A program made the translations under genes and the position numbers. Below the pieces are notes generated by a model. That model searched no databases, was not told the origin of the DNA, and saw nothing but the letters and a program-made list of their open reading frames with translations. 9,628 nucleotides of DNA from an uncultured Oscillospiraceae bacterium (GTDB lineage: Bacteria > Bacillota > Clostridia > Oscillospirales > Oscillospiraceae), in NCBI GenBank assembly GCA_904398675.1, contig CAJFPI010000212.1:1-9628 (forward strand), read 5' to 3'. Every line of letters begins with the position of its first letter. The first letter of the stretch is position 1. This document shows, piece after piece, positions 1 through 6,804 of the stretch.

Positions 1-65
1 ACAAACTCCATCATTTCCTTCTCTGTGCCGGGCTTGAATTTCCACATGACGATATGCTTGATCAT
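1..65 (-). CDS. Dabb (stress-responsive A/B barrel) domain protein, N-terminal fragment
   Basis: Reading leftward from an ATG at 65-63, the 21 complete codons before the window edge give MIKHIVMWKFKPGTEKEMME followed by F. The opening MIKHIVMWK is the typical first beta strand of Dabb-domain proteins, small (about 95-105 aa) dimeric alpha/beta-barrel proteins, many of unknown role. A ribosome binding site AAAGGAG lies about 10 bases upstream (around 76-82) and a sigma-A promoter lies at 142-170, so the start is well supported. Only about a fifth of the protein is visible. The gene is divergent from the sigma-factor operon. The family call rests on the N-terminal signature alone. Confidence 0.72.
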   Translation of the reverse strand, partial: MIKHIVMWKFKPGTEKEMMEF

Positions 66-141
66 ATGCGATACGCTCCTTTTCCTCCTGATCTCCTGCG
101 GATCGTTTCCGCCGGAGCGCAGGAAGTTGTCAATCCACTAT

Positions 142-170
142 ATTATAACGGAGCCCATGCGAAAAATCAA
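142..170 (-). promoter_or_regulatory. Sigma-A promoter for the leftward Dabb gene
   Basis: On the minus strand, TTGATT (170-165) and a perfect TATAAT (147-142) are separated by exactly 17 bases. Transcription should begin near 135, giving a leader of about 70 bases before the ATG at 65. No clear riboswitch fold was seen in that leader. Confidence 0.72.
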
Positions 171-436
171 CCGGAAGCCATACGGAGGCGTCTCCCCTGC
201 ACTGCTGGGGGCCCTTTTGCCGGCGGCCTTGACAAAAAGAGAGCGGACTGGTATCCTGCCGGGGGTTCCGCGGGAGACGGGCTGGGCGGGGGGCGCGGCG
301 CTTTGACCGTGCGGGCTGTCCCCCGGACAAATGCCTGGAGCTCCCGGAAGTGCTGCCGGAAACGGCGCATGGCCGGTTTTACTGTGCATTCACATGAAAC
401 TTCGCGCATGTGGGCGTGCCGCTGAAAGCGGCATAT
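171..436. other. Gene-free spacer between divergent transcription units
   Basis: This stretch separates the promoter of the leftward Dabb gene from the regulatory block of the sigma-factor operon. Several frames are open because of the high GC content, but none has a convincing ribosome binding site or a recognisable protein family. A short hairpin (TGCCGCT, loop GAA, AGCGGCA) lies at 417-433. It is not directly followed by a T run, so I do not call it a terminator. I see nothing else definable here. Confidence 0.5.
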
Positions 437-477
437 GGCAGATTTTTTGCTAGGCAAAAGCATAGAAAAAATCTGCC
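437..477. repeat. Perfect 12-bp inverted repeat upstream of the ECF promoter
   Basis: GGCAGATTTTTT (437-448) is exactly complementary to AAAAAATCTGCC (466-477), with a 17-base spacer. It ends eight bases before the -35 element of the candidate ECF promoter, in the space between divergent genes. It has no T tract after either arm, so a classical terminator role is unlikely. It could be an operator, a DNA-structure element or a dispersed repeat. Its role is unknown. Confidence 0.55.
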
Positions 478-484
478 GGGGAGG

Positions 485-510
485 GGAACCTGGGGCGCCG
501 ACGGGGCGTA
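485..510 (+). promoter_or_regulatory. Candidate ECF-sigma promoter, probably autoregulated
   Basis: GGAACC (485-490), a 16-base spacer and CGTA (507-510) match the general ECF promoter form (GGAAC or GAAAC, 16-17 bases, CGTA or CGTC). It lies 36 bases before the GTG start of an ECF sigma gene, so positive autoregulation is the natural inference. No good sigma-A promoter was seen in the same interval. A start of transcription near 517 would leave a short leader that contains the ribosome binding site at 533-538. Confidence 0.6.
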
Positions 511-546
511 TGTAGGGGTGAAGGGCAGCGAGAGGAGGAAGGCAAG

Positions 547-1038
547 GTGCTGGACCAGTATATCGAGCAGTATGGACAGCGGCTGTACGGGCTGTGCCTG
601 GCGCTGTGCAGGAACCGCTACGACGCGGAGGACCTGTACCAGGAGACCTGGCTGCGGGCCCTGGCCGCCCTGGACCGCTATGACGGCCGCCAGCCATTCT
701 CCCCCTGGCTGACCCGGATTTGCGTCAACCGCTACCGGGACGTGCTCCGCCGCCGGCGGCGGAGCGTGGAGACCGACGCCTTCTCCACCGCGGAGGAGAA
801 GGAGCGGGCCATGGAGAGCGCCGCGGCAGAGATGCCGGAGGACCTCTCCCACGTTCGGGAGGCGGTGGACGCGCTGCCGGAAAAGCTGCGCCTGGCGGTG
901 ATCTGCCACTATTTCTACGACATGGACCTTGCGATAACAGCAAAGGCCCTGGGCGTCCCCGTGGGGACGGTGAAGTCCCGGCTCAGTCGGGCCAGGGAGC
1001 GGCTGAAGGAGGTGCTGAACGATGAAAACCCCCTATAA
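547..1038 (+). CDS. ECF-type RNA polymerase sigma factor
   Basis: This 163-aa protein has the two-domain structure of extracytoplasmic-function sigma factors, which redirect RNA polymerase to stress or envelope regulons. Region 2 covers about residues 5-72, with the core-binding stretch DAEDLYQETW (26-35) and a basic region 2.3/2.4 (FSPWLTRICVNRYRDVLRRR). Region 4 covers about residues 102-157, with the helix-turn-helix ending in GVPVGTVKSRLSRARERL (136-153). The length is normal for the family. The start is GTG at 547, with AGGAGG at 533-538 eight bases upstream; the next in-frame ATG would remove most of region 2. The gene overlaps the next one by 17 bases. A matching ECF promoter just upstream suggests autoregulation. 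The regulon and the signal are not evident. Confidence 0.93.
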   Translation: MLDQYIEQYGQRLYGLCLALCRNRYDAEDLYQETWLRALAALDRYDGRQPFSPWLTRICVNRYRDVLRRRRRSVETDAFSTAEEKERAMESAAAEMPEDLSHVREAVDALPEKLRLAVICHYFYDMDLAITAKALGVPVGTVKSRLSRARERLKEVLNDENPL

Positions 1039-1309
1039 TTTCTCCTCCGTGCAGCCGCCCCGGCTCACGGAGCGGATGCTGCGGGAGGAGCTGGAGCAGC
1101 GCCGCCGGCGGCGGCAGCTGGTACTGCTGGAGGCGGCGGCGGTGGCCTGGACGCTGTGCGCGGCGCTGCTGGGCCTCGCCCTGTACCCCTACGAACCCTG
1201 GCTGGCCGTCCCCTGCTTTCTGGCGGCGGTGACGGCTGTGGCGGGCGGCGCCGTGGTGAAGGTGGCGCTGTATCGAAAGAGAGAGGAGCTGGATCATTTA
1301 TGTTTGTAA
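1022..1309 (+). CDS. Small two-TM membrane protein, candidate anti-sigma partner
   Basis: This 95-aa protein has a charged N-terminal segment of about 32 residues (including EELEQRRRRRQ), then two hydrophobic segments at about 33-56 and 60-82 joined by a short YPYEPW loop, and a charged tail. The positive-inside rule suggests both ends are cytoplasmic. The start overlaps the sigma gene by 17 bases and has a strong AAGGAGGTG site at 1006-1013, so translation is probably coupled. Its place directly after an ECF sigma gene suggests an anti-sigma or modulator. However, it has no zinc anti-sigma (HxxxCxxC) motif and is shorter than usual anti-sigma factors. The family is not recognised and the role is inferred from position only. 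Confidence 0.75.
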   Translation: MKTPYNFSSVQPPRLTERMLREELEQRRRRRQLVLLEAAAVAWTLCAALLGLALYPYEPWLAVPCFLAAVTAVAGGAVVKVALYRKREELDHLCL

Positions 1310-2223
1310 CCATGCGGATGGTGCTGCTTTTGGCGGTCTACGCCGCGCTGTTCCTGGGTATTCCCATATTGATTAGCGTCTATGTCTATCGGGACGCCAA
1401 GGCCCGGGAGATGCCGGCGGCCCTGTGGGCCGTGGTGGCGGCCCTGTGCCCGGCCTTTATCGGCCTTGTGATCTACCTTTTGGCCCGGACGGGCCGCTCC
1501 GCCCTCCGCTGCCCCGGCTGCGGCGGGCCGGTGCAGGAGAGCTTTGCCCTCTGTCCCAGATGCGGCGCGCCGCTGAAGGACCGGTGCCAAAAGTGCGGTT
1601 TCGCCCTGGAGCGGGATTGGACCGTGTGCCCCAGCTGCGGCCAGCCCATCCCGGAGGAGGGGCGGCAGGCTGCGCCGCCGGTCCGGCGGGGCGACAGGGG
1701 CCTCACCTGGATGCTGGCGGTGGTCATCGCCATCCCCGTGCTGCTGCTGGCGGTGGTGCTGCTGTCTCTGGTGAGTTTCCAGGGTGTGGCCGATGGCGGC
1801 ACCAGCATGATGGGGGTGGACGCCATCTCCGCCTCCGATCTCCGGGAGGGGAGCGCGGTGGCACAGTGGGTGGCGCAGTGCGACGAGACGGGAGACGACG
1901 GGATCTACGCCCTCGCCTCCGTCTACCAGGACGGGGAGGAGACGGTCTCCGCCTACTGGCTCTACCTGAAAAATGTGGACGGTCTGGTGAACCACTACAG
2001 CCAGCAGGAGGGGAGCCTCTTTTCGGACAGCGCCCTGGTAGTGGACCTGACGCCGGACGTTTCCGCGCCGCCGGCCTACCTGGTCTATGTGGAGACCAGG
2101 GGAGGGCAGAGCTGGGACAGCATTCTTGTCACCATGGACGGGGAGACCCTGGACTGCACTGTGACAGAGAGCGGAGAGCGGCTTACTTATGAGGGGCAGG
2201 CATACCCCTATCTGGCCTCCTGA
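1300..2223 (+). CDS. Zinc-ribbon membrane protein with an extracytoplasmic domain
   Basis: The predicted protein is 307 aa. Two N-terminal TM segments (about 7-29 and 40-61) are followed by a cytoplasmic double zinc ribbon with four CxxC knuckles: C71/C74, C85/C88, C96/C99 and C110/C113. A third TM segment (about 135-158) leads to an outside domain of about 150 residues (GIYALASVYQDGEE onward) that I do not recognise. The ATG at 1300 overlaps the previous gene by 10 bases, with GAGAGGAG about 11 bases upstream; ATGs at 1312 and 1318 are alternative starts. As the third gene of the sigma operon, it could be the sensor or signalling component that links envelope state to the sigma factor. That role is inference; the zinc-binding and membrane layout are read from the sequence. 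Confidence 0.82.
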   Translation: MFVTMRMVLLLAVYAALFLGIPILISVYVYRDAKAREMPAALWAVVAALCPAFIGLVIYLLARTGRSALRCPGCGGPVQESFALCPRCGAPLKDRCQKCGFALERDWTVCPSCGQPIPEEGRQAAPPVRRGDRGLTWMLAVVIAIPVLLLAVVLLSLVSFQGVADGGTSMMGVDAISASDLREGSAVAQWVAQCDETGDDGIYALASVYQDGEETVSAYWLYLKNVDGLVNHYSQQEGSLFSDSALVVDLTPDVSAPPAYLVYVETRGGQSWDSILVTMDGETLDCTVTESGERLTYEGQAYPYLAS

Positions 2224-2238
2224 AACAACGCGCATAAG

Positions 2239-2279
2239 AAACGATCCCCGGCGGGCATTGTCCCGCCGGGGATCGTTTT
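2239..2279 (+). terminator. Rho-independent terminator of the sigma-factor operon
   Basis: A 17-bp perfect stem (2239-2255 with 2262-2278) encloses a 6-base loop, CATTGT. The core is GATCCCCGGCGGG, and the right arm ends in TTTT. The T run is short and partly inside the stem, but the hairpin is very stable. It begins 15 bases after the stop at 2223. Confidence 0.85.
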
Positions 2280-2313
2280 GCCCGGAGCCGGACAGACGGG
2301 AGGAAAAGGGAAT

Positions 2314-2331
2314 ATGTGTTTTTTTTCACAA
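2314..2331. promoter_or_regulatory. Rex-like (or CRP/FNR-like) operator palindrome
   Basis: The 18-base element is ATGTG, eight T, CACAA. Against the Rex consensus TTGTGAA-N4-TTCACAA, the right half-site is perfect and the left half has three mismatches. It lies seven bases upstream of the -35 box of the electron-transfer operon. Rex is a repressor that senses the NADH/NAD+ ratio, which would suit an operon containing an NADH-oxidising subunit. The same bases also resemble a CRP/FNR-type TGTGA-N6-TCACA site, so the regulator identity is uncertain. Confidence 0.4.
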
Positions 2332-2338
2332 TTTCCTC

Positions 2339-2367
2339 TTTACATGCCGCTGAAAATCGTATAAGAT
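2339..2367 (+). promoter_or_regulatory. Sigma-A promoter of the lipoprotein-apbE-rnfCDG operon
   Basis: TTTACA (2339-2344) and TAAGAT (2362-2367) are separated by 17 bases. The predicted start, near 2374, gives a leader of about 40 bases to the ATG at 2416. It follows the terminator of the upstream operon, and no other promoter is evident before 7809. No FMN riboswitch fits in so short a leader. Confidence 0.72.
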
Positions 2368-2415
2368 AGCGTAGACTTGGAAAAGGTGACACAAAAGAGC
2401 GGAGGGATCAGAGAG

Positions 2416-3474
2416 ATGAAAAAATGGTTGGCCTTTGTGCTGGCCCTTGTGCTGGCGGCGTCTGCCGCCGGCTGCGCCGGGCGGCCCGCCACGGTGGACA
2501 CCGTGCCGGACAGGCCGAAGGAAGAGACGGAAAAGACAGCCGTTACCGTGACGGGGGAGGGGGAGATGCGGACGGGCCTTGCGGTCACCGCGTCCCTGGG
2601 CTCCAGCGCCAGCGCCGGGGAGGCGGGGGACGGCCTCGCCCAGACGGATGTGACCATTGTGGCGGTGACGGTGGACGAAGACGGCGTCATCACCGGCTGT
2701 GTCATCGACGGGATGCAGGCCAAGGCCAATTTTGACGTCCAGGGCAATGTGACCACAGACCTCAGCTCCCCCGTCCTCAGTAAAAACGAGCTGGGGGCGG
2801 ACTACGGCATGGAGGCCTACAGCGGCATCGGCCGGGAGTGGAATGAGCAGGCGGCGGCCCTGGCGGAGTATGTGGTGGGCAAGACTGCCGACGAGGTGCT
2901 GGGCATCGCCGTCAATGAGGAGACCCGGCCCGCCGGGGCGGACCTTGCCTCCTCCGTGACCATTGCCGTAGGTGGGTTCCTCCCTGCCATCGCCCAGGCG
3001 GTGGAAAACGCGCAGCCTCTTGGCGCCCGGGGGGGAGACACCCTGCAGATCGTCACCACCGGGTCCCTCTCCTCCGGCGAGGGGGTGGAGGGCGCCGCCG
3101 GGATGCTCCAGGCGGATATCAGCATCGCCGCCGCCACCATGGACAGCAACGGCGTCATTACCTCCTGCCGGATCGACGCGGTGCAGACCCAGGTGAGCTA
3201 TGACGCCGCCGGCCAGCTCCTCACCGACACCGCCGCCCCGGTCCTCAGCAAGGATCAGCTGGGGACGGACTACGGCATGGGCGCCATCAGCGGCATCGGC
3301 CGGGAATGGAATGAGCAGGCGGCGGCCTTTGCCGCCTATGCCACCGGGAAGACGGTGGAGGAGGTGGCGGGCATCGCCGTGGACGAGGGGACCAAGCCCA
3401 CGGACGCGGACCTTGCCGCCTCGGTGACCATCGCCATCGGCGGGTTCCAGGCCCTTCTGGAGAAACTGGGCTAG
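2416..3474 (+). CDS. Lipoprotein with two tandem FMN_bind-like domains
   Basis: The predicted precursor is 352 aa. It has a signal peptide MKKWLAFVLALVLAASAAGC with lipidation expected at C20, then a short linker and two repeats of about 145 residues (52-196 and 208-350, exact offset 156 residues). Each repeat has a DxxGVIT(G/S)C strand, a YGM...SGIGREWNEQAAA block and a terminal ADLA(S/A)SVTIA(V/I)GGF block (175-188 and 331-344). The last block aligns with the RnfG flavin-attachment stretch DAITGATVTS, but has SSVT or ASVT in place of TGAT. The overall form recalls duplicated FMN-binding lipoproteins such as Listeria PplA. Whether these variant sites accept FMN is open. ATG 2416 is preferred over an upstream TTG because GGAGGG (2401-2406) and the signal peptide fit it. 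The apbE gene begins two bases after the stop codon. The likely role is an outer electron carrier or docking partner of the Rnf-like proteins. Confidence 0.8.
   Translation: MKKWLAFVLALVLAASAAGCAGRPATVDTVPDRPKEETEKTAVTVTGEGEMRTGLAVTASLGSSASAGEAGDGLAQTDVTIVAVTVDEDGVITGCVIDGMQAKANFDVQGNVTTDLSSPVLSKNELGADYGMEAYSGIGREWNEQAAALAEYVVGKTADEVLGIAVNEETRPAGADLASSVTIAVGGFLPAIAQAVENAQPLGARGGDTLQIVTTGSLSSGEGVEGAAGMLQADISIAAATMDSNGVITSCRIDAVQTQVSYDAAGQLLTDTAAPVLSKDQLGTDYGMGAISGIGREWNEQAAAFAAYATGKTVEEVAGIAVDEGTKPTDADLAASVTIAIGGFQALLEKLG
2569..3465 (+). repeat. Internal tandem duplication inside the lipoprotein gene
   Basis: The two copies (about 2569-3003 and 3037-3465) are in register at a 468-base offset. 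The best-conserved block, 2821-2859 against 3289-3327, has a single mismatch in 39 bases, encoding SGIGREWNEQAAA in both. The DNA identity of this block suggests either a fairly recent duplication or gene conversion; the rest of the repeat is more diverged. Confidence 0.85.
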
Positions 3475-3475
3475 G

Positions 3476-4498
3476 ATGCGGAAACTGTTATCCATTCTGC
3501 TGCCCCTGGCGCTGGCGCTGGGGGGCTGCGCCGCCCTGGAGAGCCGGGAGGAGGGACCAAGGCGCTATGAGGCCACCTTCCTGGAGCTCTTTGACACGGT
3601 GACCACCGTCATCGGCTATGCGGAGAGCGAGGAGGAATTTACCGCCGTGGTGGAGGAGATCCGCGCAGAGCTCACCGTCTACCACCAGCTCTATGACATC
3701 TACAACGATTACGAGGGCGTGGTGAACCTGAAGACCGTCAATGACCACGCCGGGGAGACGGTGGCGGTGGACGGGAGGATCATTGATCTGCTGCTTTTGG
3801 CGAAGGAGTTCTACGCCGCCACCGGCGGAAAGGTCAACGCGGCCATGGGCAGCGTCCTCACGCTGTGGCACGAGGCCAGGGAGGATTCCATCGCGGATCC
3901 GCAGAACGCCTATCTTCCCGACGGGGAGGCGATCCAGGCGGCCCTGGCCCATACGGATTTTGACCAGGTAGTCATCGATGTGGAAAACGGCACTGTGTGC
4001 CTTTTGGACCCGGAGATGCGCCTGGACGTGGGGGCCCTGGCCAAGGGCTATGCCGCCGAGCAGGCGGCCCGGGCGGTGGACGGGAACTACCTCATCAGCG
4101 TGGGGGGCAACGTCCGCGCCGCCGGGCCCCGGGCCGACGGGACAGCCTGGACGGTAGGGGTGGAGAACCCGGACGGCGGAGACTATGTGGAGACCCTGCG
4201 CATCAAAACGGAGGCGGTGGTCACCAGCGGCGACTACCAGCGCTACTACACCGTGGACGGCGTGCGCTACCACCATATTATCGATCCGGCCACCGGCTAT
4301 CCCGGGGATCTCTACCGGGCGGTGACGGTGGTGGGACCGGATTCGGGTGAGGCCGACGGCCTCTCCACCGCCCTCTTTTTAATGAGCGAGGAGGAGGGAC
4401 GGGCGCTTTTGGAGACCTTTGGCGCCCAGGCCCTCTGGATCTATGCCGATGGGACCGTCTCCTATACGGAGGGGATGGCGTCCTATTTCAGCCCATGA
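3476..4498 (+). CDS. apbE: FAD:protein FMN transferase (ApbE), lipoprotein
   Basis: This 340-aa protein should use FAD and Mg2+ to attach FMN by a phosphoester bond to Thr/Ser of extracytoplasmic or membrane flavoproteins, releasing AMP. A signal peptide ending LALGGC predicts a lipid-anchored enzyme (C18) on the outer face. Family motifs appear in order: DVGALAKGYAAE (184-195), ISVGGNVRAAG (207-217), VVTSGDYQRYY (248-258), HHIIDPATGYP (266-276) and DGLSTALF (294-301); the last two carry the metal- and FAD-binding residues. The length is normal. The ATG is two bases beyond the lipoprotein stop codon, so coupled translation is likely. Probable substrates are RnfD and RnfG in the same operon, and possibly the duplicated lipoprotein. 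Confidence 0.95.
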   Translation: MRKLLSILLPLALALGGCAALESREEGPRRYEATFLELFDTVTTVIGYAESEEEFTAVVEEIRAELTVYHQLYDIYNDYEGVVNLKTVNDHAGETVAVDGRIIDLLLLAKEFYAATGGKVNAAMGSVLTLWHEAREDSIADPQNAYLPDGEAIQAALAHTDFDQVVIDVENGTVCLLDPEMRLDVGALAKGYAAEQAARAVDGNYLISVGGNVRAAGPRADGTAWTVGVENPDGGDYVETLRIKTEAVVTSGDYQRYYTVDGVRYHHIIDPATGYPGDLYRAVTVVGPDSGEADGLSTALFLMSEEEGRALLETFGAQALWIYADGTVSYTEGMASYFSP

Positions 4499-4528
4499 CG
4501 GTTTGAACAATACAGCGAGGTGAGAAAA

Positions 4529-5827
4529 ATGCGATCAAGATTCTGGGGCGGGGTGCATCCCGCCGGGCGGAAGGAGCTGTCGGCGGATGTGCCGCCAACG
4601 CCCTGCCCGCCGCCAAAGCAGGTGATCATCCCCCTGCAGCAGCACATCGGAAAGCCCTGTACGCCGCTGGTGAAGGCGGGGGACATGGTAAAAATGGGCC
4701 AGCGGATCGGCGATGGGGAGGGGATGTGCGCCCCGGTCCATGCGTCGGTGTCCGGCCGGGTGAGGACGGTGGAGGCGTGCCGCCACCCCAGCGGGTTCAC
4801 CTGCCCCGCCGTTGTAATTGAAAACGACGGGCAGGACGCCTATGCCAGCGAGCTTGCCCCCATTGCGGACCCGGCGTCTCTGGACGCGGACGGGCTGATC
4901 GGCCGCATCCACGGCGCGGGAATCGTGGGCATGGGCGGCGCCACCTTTCCCACTGACATCAAGGCCAGCATCGGCAAGGTGGAGACCCTGATTGCCAACG
5001 CCTGCGAGTGCGAGCCCTATATCACCGCAGACGACGCCCTGATCTGCAGCGACGCCGACCGGGCCATCGGGGGCCTGCTGCTGCTGCGGCAGATCCTGAA
5101 CCCGGCGCGGACGGTGATTGCCATTGAGGACAACAAGAAAAATGCCATCGCGGCCCTGGCTGACCGGCTGAAAACCAGGCCGGAGATTGAGCTGGCTGTG
5201 CTGCCCACCCGCTACCCCCAGGGGGCGGAAAAGCAGCTGATCCAGGTGCTCACCGGCCGGCAGGTCCCCTCCGGGGGGCTGCCCAGGGATGTGGGCTGCG
5301 CGGTGTTCAACATCGCCACCTGCGCCAGCATCCGGCGGGCGGTGGCAGAGGGGGAGCCCCTCCTGCGCCGGATCGTCACGGTCACCGGCCGGGGCGTGAA
5401 GGAGCCGAAGAATCTGATCGTCCCCATCGGGACGCCTATTTCCGACGTGGTGGCCGCCGCCGGCGGGCTGACGGATGACGTGTGGAAGGTGATCGCCGGC
5501 GGACCGATGATGGGTAAGGCCCAGCCGGACCTCACCGCCCCGGTCACCAAGGGGGTGAACGCCGTGGTGGCCCTGACCCGGGCGGAGAACGGCGAGGCGG
5601 CCCATCACAGCTGCATCCGCTGCGGCAAGTGCGTCACGGTCTGCCCCATGGGGCTGCAGCCGCTCTATCTCTATCGGTTTTCCGGCTGCGGCGACAGGGA
5701 GATGCTGCGCCGCTACAATATTCTCGACTGCATTGAGTGCGGCTGCTGTGCGTATGCCTGCCCGGGCAAGCTTCCCATTGTGGCGGCCATCCGGACAGGA
5801 AAAAGACTGGTAAAGGAGGGGAAGTAG
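4529..5827 (+). CDS. rnfC: Rnf electron-transport complex subunit RnfC
   Basis: This 432-aa protein is the peripheral cytoplasmic subunit that exchanges electrons with NAD(H) through bound FMN and two [4Fe-4S] clusters. A barrel-sandwich N-terminal part (PLVKAGDMVKMGQRIG) is followed by the nucleotide/flavin loop GAGIVGMGGATFPTDIK (129-145) and NACECEPYIT (157-166), then GGPMMG (324-329). Cluster cysteines are C362, C365, C368, C372 and C401, C404, C407, C411. The length matches full RnfC. ATG 4529 is chosen over an in-frame GTG at 4520 because GAGGTGAG lies just before it and itself includes that GTG. It starts 30 bases after apbE and ends two bases before rnfD. All catalytic features look intact. 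Confidence 0.95.
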   Translation: MRSRFWGGVHPAGRKELSADVPPTPCPPPKQVIIPLQQHIGKPCTPLVKAGDMVKMGQRIGDGEGMCAPVHASVSGRVRTVEACRHPSGFTCPAVVIENDGQDAYASELAPIADPASLDADGLIGRIHGAGIVGMGGATFPTDIKASIGKVETLIANACECEPYITADDALICSDADRAIGGLLLLRQILNPARTVIAIEDNKKNAIAALADRLKTRPEIELAVLPTRYPQGAEKQLIQVLTGRQVPSGGLPRDVGCAVFNIATCASIRRAVAEGEPLLRRIVTVTGRGVKEPKNLIVPIGTPISDVVAAAGGLTDDVWKVIAGGPMMGKAQPDLTAPVTKGVNAVVALTRAENGEAAHHSCIRCGKCVTVCPMGLQPLYLYRFSGCGDREMLRRYNILDCIECGCCAYACPGKLPIVAAIRTGKRLVKEGK

Positions 5828-5829
5828 CG

Positions 5830-6804
5830 ATGGAATTTGACGTTTCCTCCTCCCCCCATATCCGCTCCGGGGACAGCACCCGGCGGATCATGCTGGATGT
5901 GCTGATCGCCCTTGTCCCCACCCTGATCGCCGGCACGGTGATCTTCGGCCTGCGGGCCCTGGCGGTGGCGGCGGTGTCGGTGGCGGCGGCGGTGCTGGGG
6001 GAGTGGCTGTGGCGCCTTGTGACGCGGCAGTACAACACCGTGGGCGATCTCTCCGCTGCGGTGACAGGCCTCCTTCTGGCGCTGACGCTGCCGGCCACTG
6101 TTCCCTACTGGGCGGCGGCTGTGGGGGCCTTGTTTGCCGTTGTGGTAGTGAAAGGCTGCTTTGGCGGCCTGGGACAGAATATCTTCAATCCCGCTCTTGC
6201 CGCCCGGGCCCTTCTGATGCTGGTGATCCCGGCGGCCATGACCCGCTTTGCCGCCCCGGGGACGGCGCTGCCCCTGACCGGGGCGGTGGATATCGCCTCC
6301 TCTGCCACGCCGCTGCACCACATGGTGATGCCGGCGCTGCCGGAGGTGAGCCTCCTGGATATGTTTTTGGGGAACACTGGCGGGTGCATCGGCGAGGTGT
6401 CCGCCCTGGCGCTGCTGATTGGCGGGGCCTACCTTGTGGCAAGAGATGTGATCAAGCTGCGCATCCCGGTGAGCTACCTGGGCACCGTGGCGGTGCTGAC
6501 GCTGCTCTTTCCCCGGGGACAGGATCCCCTCCTGTGGATGGCATACAGCCTGCTGGGCGGCGGGGTGCTGCTGGGGGCGCTTTTCATGGCCTCTGACTAC
6601 GCAACTTCCCCCGCCACCCCCGGCGGACAGGTGCTCTATGGCGTGGGCTGCGGCGCGCTGACGGTGCTGTTCCGGTATGTGGGGCTGTATCCCGAGGGAG
6701 TAACCTACGCTGTTTTGCTGATGAACGCTGCGTCGTGGCTGCTGGAGCGGTTTACACCCACCCGGCTCTTCGGCGCGCCCCAGAGAAAGGGGGGCCTGCG
6801 ATGA
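5830..6804 (+). CDS. rnfD: Rnf electron-transport complex subunit RnfD
   Basis: This 324-aa polytopic membrane protein has about eight or more TM segments. It carries the RnfD/NqrB signatures GGLGQNIFNPALAARA (112-127), DIASSATPL (154-162) and FMASDYATSPATPGGQ (252-267). T160 in the SSAT motif is the expected covalent FMN attachment site, supplied by ApbE; RnfD homologues also hold non-covalent flavin in the membrane. In full Rnf complexes this subunit is part of the ion-translocating core. ATG 5830 follows AAGGAGGGG (5814-5822), two bases after the rnfC stop. The gene ends in an ATGA overlap with rnfG. The length is close to the usual 310-350 aa. Confidence 0.94.
   Translation: MEFDVSSSPHIRSGDSTRRIMLDVLIALVPTLIAGTVIFGLRALAVAAVSVAAAVLGEWLWRLVTRQYNTVGDLSAAVTGLLLALTLPATVPYWAAAVGALFAVVVVKGCFGGLGQNIFNPALAARALLMLVIPAAMTRFAAPGTALPLTGAVDIASSATPLHHMVMPALPEVSLLDMFLGNTGGCIGEVSALALLIGGAYLVARDVIKLRIPVSYLGTVAVLTLLFPRGQDPLLWMAYSLLGGGVLLGALFMASDYATSPATPGGQVLYGVGCGALTVLFRYVGLYPEGVTYAVLLMNAASWLLERFTPTRLFGAPQRKGGLR

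Noticed and set aside
54..425. 123-codon plus-strand open frame in the left spacer
   Set aside because: It overlaps the Dabb promoter and leader on the opposite strand, lacks a ribosome binding site, and its translation resembles no protein family.
447..475. Possible sigma-A promoter with TTGCTA as -35 inside the inverted repeat
   Set aside because: No acceptable -10 sequence lies 16-18 bases downstream.
2368..2415. FMN riboswitch ahead of the flavin-related operon
   Set aside because: The predicted leader is only about 40 bases, and no conserved FMN aptamer segments are visible.
2326..3495. Long open frame on the minus strand, antisense to the lipoprotein gene
   Set aside because: It is a high-GC shadow frame with low-complexity Gly/Arg/His-rich translation and no ribosome binding site. 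The plus strand here encodes a clear lipoprotein.
4535..5608. Long open frame on the minus strand, antisense to rnfC
   Set aside because: The plus-strand frame has full RnfC motifs; the antisense translation is compositionally biased and matches no family.
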